Assembly (NCBI RefSeq): GCF_025698545.1
Contig: NC_068566.1
Location: forward strand, 47,533,192-47,597,191
Length of the DNA: 64,000 nucleotides
DNA from: Gossypium raimondii
Taxonomy: Eukaryota; Streptophyta; Magnoliopsida; Malvales; Malvaceae
Reading direction: 5' to 3'
Below the pieces are notes generated by a model that was not told where the DNA came from, ran no database searches, and was given only the letters and a program-made list of their open reading frames with translations. Each line of letters starts with the position of its first letter. Within the stretch, counting starts at the first letter, position 1. The position numbers and the translations under genes are program-made. This document shows positions 57,901 to 64,000 of the stretch, one piece after another.

Positions 57901-60900
57901 TGCTAGTGCTAAAAAAAAAACATTTCTGAAAGAATAAATTATATGAAACCATGATAAATTTGATTCTTACTGGTGATACAGGAAAATTTTATGTTAACAA
58001 ATTTTATTTTTAACTCTGATTTTAGTAGAGTTGTTTAAAGAATGTGCCCTTACAACTTACAACAACTTAAAACAGGAGCATCTAGTTGCTCTCATTAATT
58101 TCAATATTATTTACCTTCCCATCAGAAACCAGAATTAAATATTCTACAGTATTTAGTAGTCATAAACTCGAAATGATATACTATTATACAATATTTTAAA
58201 GTCATAAACTCATAATGATAAAAGCCTTTTCTAGTGACCTGGCTACGGAAAGCTCTCTTCAATAGAAGAGAAAAAGATATATAAGCATAATAAAACCTGT
58301 ACAGCAGTTGCAGTTTCCAGTGCAATTGTGTGGCTCACAGCTGTATTGCTTTCAAAAAATTTGGCAATTTCATCGAGGGAATCCTTGAGATACTGACCAA
58401 AGACATGGGATTAACAAATCAGTATACAGTCCAAAGAAATTACAATTCAAGAGTTAGGAGTGATTCCATACAGTCACATAACAAGGAGAAGCTTTAGCAA
58501 CCATGCTCCAGTCTACTTTAGCATCAAAAGGCTTATAGCAGAAGACACCAACTAAAGAGTCAGCTGTAGTCGCACTCTGCATGAACAAAGGAGAATTAAG
58601 GTGCCGCTACTGTTGGGGAATTATGTAACCAATCAAAAAGCAATTGTGAAGAATGAAAGAGGGAAATTGGACTTTAGCAAGAAAACCTATGTAACAAATA
58701 AAATAAAATAAAAAACAAGTCTGAAAATGCAAGAGGAAAATTAGACCTGAGCAAGAAGACCATTAGGAGATGATAATTGATATGACCCCAGTTTCACACC
58801 AAACACTTTCGTCTCTGGATAAAGCTTAATGGAGCAATCAAGTCCTTCACACGATAAATCAGCAAGACATGTATGGGCTCCATCCAGAAGCTTTGAAGCA
58901 TTATGTTTCATGTGAATCTCCAAAACAGTCTGAAGAATGTCAGGGTTTTCATCGATCATAAGCGACTGCCCATCTTCATCTTCCTTATATCCTATAATTT
59001 TATTTAATTGCTGCCACTCCTCTTCACTGAAATGTAATGATTCGGTTTCATCTTTAAAAGATTGACTGCCCTGTAATTGTAAGAACAGGTTATTTGTAAA
59101 TTCTACAGCATCATAGGAGTCTATTAATTAAATTGTAAGAACATTTGTACCATCCAAATGACCACCATGATTGTTTAGCTTTCTGCTTCTTCAAATAGTC
59201 TTCTGATTCTATAGACTGCTCAAGAAACTTGTGCGCCAACATTCTGCATAATACCAGGATATAGTCCTCATCTAGATCGAAAAGTCACTTCATTGAACCA
59301 AAAATATAGTGAAGGGTTCAGAGTTTAGAGTTGTTATGCACATCCATATGACAAGCCCAGAATACTTATGCGTGTGGCTACAGACATCAACAAACTTCTC
59401 ACTTTCTGTTCACTCTCCTGATGTCTCTCTAACGTTAATAACATTATAATTAAGTGGCAATTAGCCTTAGCTATATTGAGCAACTTCATCTATCGCCATC
59501 CAGTATAGATTGAAGTTAGATACCTATAAGAATTTGAAAATTAAAATGCTAGAGCAAGTTTTGACATGAAGCTAAGGAGATTAAGATTGGAGTGGTAGGA
59601 TTAAGTTCATTATGCAATTAGAATGCACATGCTGTTGTTCAATGTGATGTACGAGACCCTTGGTTCTTGTCAATGAGTAGCAGTCTACTTCGGTGTAAAT
59701 AGTTAAATCCAAGAGAAGCAGTCTCAAGGGAATAAAAGGTACACTTGTTAAGGAAGAAACCAGCCAAAGGAAATAACAAAATACATTACCTCCACTGCAG
59801 TATAAGTTCAATATCAAGTTCACGATCAAGTTCCTCAATTTCTTTATTGTCATCAACTACTGGCCGATTCACGTCAGATTTAAGCAGTGATGCATAGAGG
59901 GATATATATTTCTTCCGCAACCTTGTATATTTCAAAACCTGCTCCCATGACAGTTTTCCACTGCCACAACAACTAGTTTCTTAGAAAATGCATAACCAAA
60001 AGAAAATCCTGTGAAAATCCAATCATGGTTTAAAAAAAAAAAAAAACAAAGAAAGAAAGGCAAAAGCTCCCCACTTGCATAAACCTTTATGCCCGAGCTT
60101 CAAAAAAAAAGAGAAATAAAAAACCAAAGCAGAAATTCTAAGATATGAACCATCCTCTGTCGAATAGTACTGACTTTCAAGACTTAACACACATAGCAAT
60201 TTCCAGGATGATGCAGATTAAAGGTTTTATCTTTGTGCAGGTTAATCATATGAGGAGATGTTGTGCAATAAACAATAAAATCCAGGACAGAAAGAAACAG
60301 AGTTATCTTGTTTAGGCACCTAGCCTTCTTCATCTGATCAGAAACAGCTTTGTAAGCATACTTCCACCAAGACCTTGGATCTGACTTCAAAGTGAAAGAC
60401 GGACGGTAATGGGCATATTTCAACCTCTGATTGAAGGCCGTGAAGTTGTCAGCCAATTTTAAAATATCCCTGTATCCATCCTGCATATACAAGGATAATA
60501 AAACCATTAAAAACCTACCTTCAATGTAAACAAAGCACTTCCGGGATAGAAACACTAGAAATAACCTTCGACAAACAAAGTGTGACATTCTCCAGGCTCA
60601 CTGCTGCTTTTTGGAGAGGCTCATCACTATTAGATGATTCATTTTGCCGCAGCTTCATGTACTTTGCATCTCCAGTCACTGGCTGCAGGATATAGCTGTG
60701 CTCTTCTGTAGGATGATCAGCTGGTCTGCCATCTTTTGTACCAAATCTGAAAACCTGCAGTTCATGGGAAAGAAGGACACTCTTGGTCTAGAACTGAGAA
60801 AAGCAACAGAAATCAGTATACATGTTAAATTCAAAAAGTGACAGGGGAATACCTGAACCCACTCAGCAGGAAGTAAATCCTCCCACGGCTCTTTGATATG

Positions 60901-63900
60901 CCATGGTGATATATCAGAATCCAAGTAAAGAGCAAGTCGATCCAGTTCAACAGACTATAAGCAGAGGGAATAAAAACAAAAATCAGTCATCATAAATAAT
61001 AGTTAATAAATAGAATTCTCAGAAGGAAGTATGAACTTGAGGGGGCAGGGAATCAAAAGGATCAGAGTCTCAGAAAAGCAGTAGTCAGCAGAAAAAGAGC
61101 TCCGGTGGTCACAGTGGTGTGATGAATACCATCTGTGATGACTAACGATGACCTGCTAGAGGCAGTTAACAGCCCTGAAAGTTAGGATGGTTGCATCAAA
61201 CAGCTTCACAGGGGACCCGACCAACAGCCATTTTAAGTGGCAATGACTCATTAAAGTAAGCAAAGTTGATAAACCACAGTTTTAGAATGAAATAGCTTAT
61301 AGGTCTGGGCTTAGTATAGAAATTTAAACCCAATGAAGAAGAAAAGGAACGATAGTTTTTGCTAAAACTGTGCAGCATCAAGAAGCAACCCAACAACGAA
61401 TGAATCTATTTTTCTATAATCATAGAGAATAATTTTATGATAAAACAATATGACAAAGTCTTTTTATGATAAGTTATGCCTCAGTGAACTTCTGTCCGTC
61501 AAAAGTGATTGAAACATTGAAAAATCAAATTTTGTTATTTACTAAAAGAGGTTTACCTTCTGTATACGATCCAATGCACCGCCAGTAACAAAAGTCTCCT
61601 TCCCACTATCATCAACAGTTACAGCTGAGAGTTTCTCCAATGTAAGGCCAGCCGCAAAAGGGTGGCCAGGATTGCTAAAATGAAAAGGGAGAAAAAAAGC
61701 ATTTAGTTCCACACAAATTGCTAAGAAAAGAGGGCATCAACCTTTAGGTTTTTTTGTACCTCTCAAGATCCTCATATCTGATGTGAATATTAGAGATTGA
61801 GAGCTTCAAGTTACCAATTATTGTGCTGATAAGGGATCCCAACCATGATTTATTCTTCAAAGACAAAAATGTAATTTTAAATCATAATCAGAAACCAAAT
61901 ATAAAGTTCAGTAAAGGAATGAATCAAAAGTCAAAAGACCAAAATTTTTTGGCTCATGCAGAACAAACATTGGCAAATATCAGAAATAAAATGCAGAATC
62001 AAGGAAAAAGAAGTGGAATGCAGGTATGCTCCGAACACAGAAGATAAAACATACCTATTGGTCTAACATATGCTACCTCATATCACTAGCAGTTATAATG
62101 ACTCAAGGTATTTTGAGAACAAAGAAACTTCTTGAAACCTAGATGCTCAAGGATCATAAAGGGAAAATTCATAGAAAACACAGACAAGGATCATAAAGGG
62201 TAAAGCTTATGTATGGTAAAAGAAAGTCTAAAATGTAGAAACCTAATTGTTCAAACATATAACCATGAAAAGGGTTTTGACCAACTAATGACAATCATAT
62301 GTTCAATAACAACGTATTGACAGTCTCATTAAAATACCATTTCAGGCTTTAACTGGTGCATTCTCTCTAACAGCTTCGTTTCCATTTCCTATTAACAAAA
62401 ATATTTAAATTAGTATAACAAATTAAATATAAAAACAATTTTATATGGTTAATAGCATCAACATACACACTGCTCATCAAGGTCTTACCCGTACTCGGCT
62501 TTTCTTAGCTTCTTGGATAGCATCCTCACTACAGCCTTCAACTGAGGTTGCAGGTTCAGCTAACAAGAAAATGCGATCTAAGTAAACCAAAACTGGATCC
62601 TGACCAAGCCTACTCCATGGAACCTGAAGTTGGCATATGGAACGTCCATGCTTATAAGAATGAAATGACGTTTACAAGTATTAAATAATTCATTTTAGAC
62701 AAAAGTTGCATACACAACTCAAGATTTGCCTGATGTTTGTTGCCTCTCTTTAGGAGGACCAACATCCAAGGTTCAGATCTTGTTTTCCTCACTCAGACTT
62801 CTCATATTTACCGAAATTAATAGTGGCATGCAAAACAGCAGTTTTATTAAATTTGCAGTTCAGCATTATCATGCACGTCTCAGGCATAATATACTACCAG
62901 CCAGTCACCACTGCCATACGGCCACCATAATACTAACTTCACCTCAACCATCTTCAAGACCAGCTTCATCGCTTTATAGATTTCACACTCATGAAATTTA
63001 TGATTATAATTTGTTTTTAAATTCAATCAACCAGCCACAAGCAAATGACAAAACATCCAGAACATAGAGCAGACCCCATATGTTAATAAAATTTTATGAC
63101 AACAACAGTTTACACCACAAACCTTGAGTTTAACTGATCCAAGAAACCCTGCTTTAACCTTCACCGGCAACTTCAATGCATTAAGTGCCTCTGGCTTCAG
63201 TTGCATATTTGTTAGTTCAACATCACCTGTTTTTTTTTTTTTTTCACAATTCAAAAAATAAAAAGAAATTAATGCATATTAGTCTAAGACACCCTCTATA
63301 CTCAATGGTCACTTAAAACCAATACTATATCATTAAAATTTGACTAACACTTCCATCCACATTCAAAAATTAAGCAAGTAACACTATACCAATCAAAAAA
63401 ATGACATTTGATTCAAACAAGAAATTAATGCATACTAGTCTAAGACACCTTCTATACTTAATGGTCACTTACAACCAATACTATATGATTAAAATTTAAC
63501 CAACACTTTCATCCAGATTCAAAAATTAAGCAAGCAACACTATACCAATCAAAAAAGAAATTACATTTAATTCAAACCAAACCAACACTCACCTTGACTA
63601 TATATCTGCTGTTTAACCTCATCGGATCAAAACACTTACACACCCTCAATTATAGTCGAAAACCCAAACTACCCAAGTATCCAAATGATTCAATGAAGCA
63701 AATAAACGTTCAAATCCAATACATGAAGCACAAATATGAAAATTAACCATAACGAATGAACTCCATCAACAGTTTCATACACTAAAAAACCAAAAAAAAA
63801 AAAAACAGAGAACCCCAGAAACAAATATCAACAAACCTTGCCAAACACTGATATTAAGAGCTTCTTTATTGAGACCTATCACGTAATTCCCCAAATACCT

Positions 63901-63933
63901 CTGCAAGAGGTAAGCCACTTGATCCTCCAACAT
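23615..63933 (-). CDS. VPS13: VPS13-type bridge-like lipid transfer protein with PH domain; contains an internal 8.4-kb tandem duplication
   Basis: VPS13 proteins form long hydrophobic channels that move glycerolipids between membranes at contact sites. The gene runs from the ATG at 63931-63933 (chorein start MLEDQVAYLLQRYLG) to a stop at 23615-23617. I could place about 65 exons with GT/AG borders that join in phase. Counted once they total about 13.2 kb, or about 4,380 residues, as expected for large plant VPS13s. Order: chorein N terminus, extended VPS13 repeat region, PH domain, four VPS62-like FWRP motifs, VAB/SHR-binding region, ATG2-C-like segment and PH-like end, then two more VPS62-like motifs. 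A PH domain in the N-terminal half resembles Arabidopsis At4g17140 rather than SHRUBBY (At5g24740). As assembled, the reading frame is broken by the duplication junction at 52043/52044 and by several one-base losses in each copy, so the window does not encode one continuous protein. Confidence 0.95.
24305..24674. mobile_element. MITE-like foldback element, family A, in a VPS13 intron
   Basis: The left end AGTAAAAGTATTGTGGAGGC followed by CTGTACTAGGAGTC is inverted at the right end (GACTCCTATACAGGGACCTC then CATGGTACTTTTACC). The inner arms 'GATCAAAGAGCAAACTG' and 'CAATTTGCTCTTTGATC' are also complementary, and the centre has CACATGGCACACCACGTGTC. This is the same family as 13816-14182 in the NPSN11-type gene. 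Confidence 0.8.
25057..29035 (-). CDS. VPS13: VPS13 exons 56-62: ATG2-C-like segment and C-terminal PH-like region
   Basis: Exons 28899-29035, 27647-27773, 27286-27507, 26854-27213, 25738-25896, 25339-25620 and 25057-25272. Landmarks: VWSPILSAVGNAFRIQVHLR, DLIHNPLHLLFSVDVLGMTS, then GVGDGIIQGAEALAQGVAFG and GRAFLGIFVQPVSGVLDFFS. These are amphipathic helices of the ATG2-C/DH-like part, which in VPS13s contacts mitochondria or lipid droplets. A PH-like fold follows (KIVLVTNKRVMLLQ, KIMWDVPWKELMALELA). All join in phase. The intron between 25897 and 26853 contains a short repeated plant sequence (TACCTATT.CCAATT with AGGTTGGA) at 26523 and 26662. Confidence 0.9.
29132..36241 (-). CDS. VPS13: VPS13 exons 42-55: VAB (adaptor-binding / SHR-BD) region and following segment
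   Basis: Exons include 36079-36241, 35276-35545, 34342-34536, 34182-34224, 33827-33951, 33166-33681, 31855-32631, 31682-31755, 31234-31582, 31052-31149, 30833-30988, 30373-30554, 29792-30280 and 29132-29309. Repeated beta-rich segments (for example NKLGQDIFIRATE, SLVSVHNNTDFVLDLYLVSK, SPLSITNYLPLTAEYSILE, YAPYWFSVSRCPPLTYRL, TFTNRLGRDIYIKLSS) are the hallmark of the VAB domain. In yeast this domain recruits VPS13 to membranes through Pro-rich adaptor peptides. In plants the corresponding DUF1162/SHR-BD region was named for binding the SHORT-ROOT protein. No frame errors were seen. Confidence 0.88.
35585..35915. repeat. Imperfect direct duplication in a VPS13 intron
   Basis: About 35593-35702 and 35808-35912 share ATGTTAAGCAT, AAGTGGAGAG, a run of CAAAAACCC-type sequence and a final ATGTG..TAAGACCA. 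A GTGAA microsatellite follows at 35946-35972. Confidence 0.6.
36807..39985 (-). CDS. VPS13: VPS13 exons 35-41: VPS62-like repeat block 1
   Basis: Exons 39882-39985, 39076-39365, 38892-38976, 38478-38807, 37955-about 38310, 37378-37867 and 36807-36970. The block contains four copies of a motif of the form (F/V/I)W-x-P/A-x-x-P-x-G-(F/Y/M)-x-x-x-G: FWRARAPVGFAVLGDYLTP, VWFPEAPEGYVALGCVVSPG, IWRPVVPLGMVYFGDIAVQG and FWLPQAPPGYVSVGCIACKG. Each of these is followed by or alternates with an AFWRVDNSLGTFLP / IWVVANDLGTFVV-type strand. This is the VPS62 (DUF946-like) module found in plant VPS13s. Its role is unknown. The acceptor of exon 39 could not be fixed exactly. Confidence 0.85.
40383..41539 (+). 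mobile_element. Internally deleted Ty1/copia remnant, antisense in a VPS13 intron
   Basis: The left part (about 40383-40435) repeats the LTR phrase CCTTAGAC.TTGA.TT..GGAT, ATAATAGGCTGAAATTTAGG. It is followed by a gag start (VKLQGSDNYISWSALVELWF, about 40470-40560). Next comes Ser/Pro-rich integrase-tail sequence (about 40600-40800), then after a frame change the RNase H end (SSAETEYRAMAL...DNQALHIATN...HIEIDCHFVR...DILTKAL, to a stop at 41286-41288). A polypurine tract TTGAGGGAGAG precedes the 3' LTR, 41296-41539 (TGTTAA...TTAACA). Most of gag, protease, integrase core and reverse transcriptase are missing, and the 5' LTR lacks its first ~30 bp. It cannot be autonomous. It is inserted in the intron between VPS13 exons 34 and 35. 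Confidence 0.85.
41296..41539 (+). repeat. 3' LTR of the copia remnant
   Basis: 244 bp with perfect 6-bp inverted ends TGTTAA/TTAACA, directly after the polypurine tract. It contains the typical CT-rich tail (TCTCTCC... at 41455-41530). Confidence 0.8.
42080..43758 (-). CDS. VPS13: VPS13 exons 31-34: central channel region after the duplication
   Basis: Exons 43615-43758, 43219-43509, 42365-43003 and 42080-42271 are in phase and error-free. Landmarks: VQDINLNVGTKSKLSESII, then VSVIINLVELGLYVGEEW, then a 213-residue exon containing PQLLVALDFLLAVVEFFVPTVGSM, a well conserved VPS13 segment. The left boundary of duplicated copy A (43663) lies inside the first of these exons. Confidence 0.9.
46837..47101. 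mobile_element. Possible solo LTR fragment (copia-like) in a VPS13 intron; repeated at 55208-55472
   Basis: The stretch from TGTGCTAGAGGAACCCTTAT to TTTTTAACA has the look of a short copia LTR: a TG start, a CA end, a mid-element TATGTATATCACATTG and a C/T-rich tail. No target duplication was found, so the ends are uncertain. Being present in both copies, it predates the duplication. Confidence 0.35.
47128..47987 (-). CDS. VPS13: VPS13 PH-domain exons (copy A, intact)
   Basis: Three exons, 47878-47987, 47359-47458 and 47128-47226, join in phase to a PH domain of about 103 residues. It starts GVGNREAVWQQRYLCLVGPF and includes YVLESPVSKSYKQYI, LRGKHVYFVPAELVGGVESV, and a last helix with DDSRKAWHSRLQGVIY that carries the invariant Trp of PH folds. 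PH domains bind phosphoinositides or proteins and probably help place VPS13 on a target membrane. The preceding exon (SDFEGWLSVLSRK-type, here ADFEGWLSVLSRK) supplies the first PH strand. Confidence 0.9.
52044..60416 (-). repeat. VPS13: VPS13 tandem duplication, copy B (upstream in transcript)
   Basis: An 8,373-bp direct repeat of 43663-52043. It carries exons 9 (part) to 31 (part), including 59790-59960, 59151-59243, 58747-59070, 58472-58576, 58297-58392, 57779-57846, 57038-57158, 56756-56962 and 56473-56676, then the PH exons and the acidic Ser-rich exons. Exon 10 is intact here and shows the family segment SWEQVLKYTRLRKKYISLYA. Frame-breaking losses relative to copy A: one C at 59069-59071 (exon 12), one C at 56344-56345 (PH exon), several indels at about 54321-54630, one base near 52849 that removes a donor GT, and one C near 52067. 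Confidence 0.95.
55500..56358 (-). pseudogene. VPS13: VPS13 PH-domain exons (copy B, one-base frameshift)
   Basis: The same three exons as at 47128-47987, but copy B has CTTCC where copy A has CTTCCC (56344-56345). This shifts the frame within the first ten codons of the PH exon. The rest of the exon sequences match copy A. Confidence 0.85.
60320..63933 (-). CDS. VPS13: VPS13 exons 1-9: chorein N-terminal region
   Basis: Exons: 63837-63933, 63123-63226, 62489-62623, 62338-62388, 61760-61854, 61557-61674, 60853-60954, 60566-60754, 60320-60480. They are in phase throughout and give about 350 residues. Family landmarks: an N terminus with YLGNYVIGLNKEALNISVW, then GDVELTNMQLKPEAL, VKVKAGFLGSVKLKVPWSRL with P and V before YLDRIFLLAEP, and later SNIHIRYEDLE. 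These form the chorein cap that sits at the donor-membrane end of the channel in known VPS13 structures. The first ATG is used because it begins the hydrophobic first helix. This part lies outside the duplication and shows no frame errors. Exon 9 straddles the right boundary of the duplicated block at 60416. Confidence 0.95.
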
Positions 63934-64000
63934 TTTTGGGTTTTTTTTTTTTTTTGGTCGGATTCTTGAATTTGATTGTCCAAAAGATACTAATTATCAG

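Overview
This window is plant nuclear DNA. It is AT-rich and holds intron-containing genes with GT/AG splice sites, LTR retrotransposon remains and foldback (MITE-like) elements. The gene set is typical of a dicot: CK2 beta, a novel plant SNARE, a DUF2828/vWA protein and a PH-containing VPS13. The repeat style, with LTRs opening TGTAATACCC or TGTAATGACC and a 'GGTAAAAGTACCATGGAGG' foldback family, suggests Malvaceae (cotton-like). That assignment is inference. No prokaryotic, organellar or viral gene blocks were seen.

Layout. Positions 145-2912 and 2944-5493 are two solo LTRs lying almost end to end. Each has TG...CA ends and its own perfect 5-bp target-site duplication. Positions 5494-7958 are repeat-rich intergenic DNA with a possible gene relic. 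Positions 7959-10622 (+) hold a complete five-exon casein kinase 2 beta-subunit gene. Positions 12849-17713 (+) hold a complete ten-exon NPSN11-type Qb-SNARE gene whose introns carry foldback elements. Positions 17714-20879 are intergenic, with an inverted-repeat element. Positions 20880-22778 (+) hold an intronless 632-residue DUF2828/vWA-like protein with a TATA box. From 23615 to 63933 (-) one very large VPS13-type lipid-transfer gene fills the rest, from its chorein ATG to its stop codon. It has about 65 exons and about 4,380 residues if the duplicated part is counted once.

The main point of interest is inside VPS13. An 8.4-kb block holding exons 9 (part) to 31 (part), including the PH domain, is present twice in direct tandem (43663-52043 and 52044-60416). 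The junction falls inside an exon and out of frame. The copies are nearly identical and differ mostly by one-base length changes in short homopolymers. Each copy carries frame-breaking losses where the other is intact. This looks more like an assembly or read-error artefact, or a very recent duplication, than two functional modules. If real, it would disrupt the gene.

The genes are ordinary single-copy housekeeping genes and do not form a pathway. CK2 beta is a kinase regulatory subunit, NPSN11 acts in membrane fusion at the cell plate, and VPS13 is a bridge-like lipid transporter at membrane contact sites. A chimeric, internally deleted Ty1/copia remnant lies antisense in a VPS13 intron at about 40383-41539.
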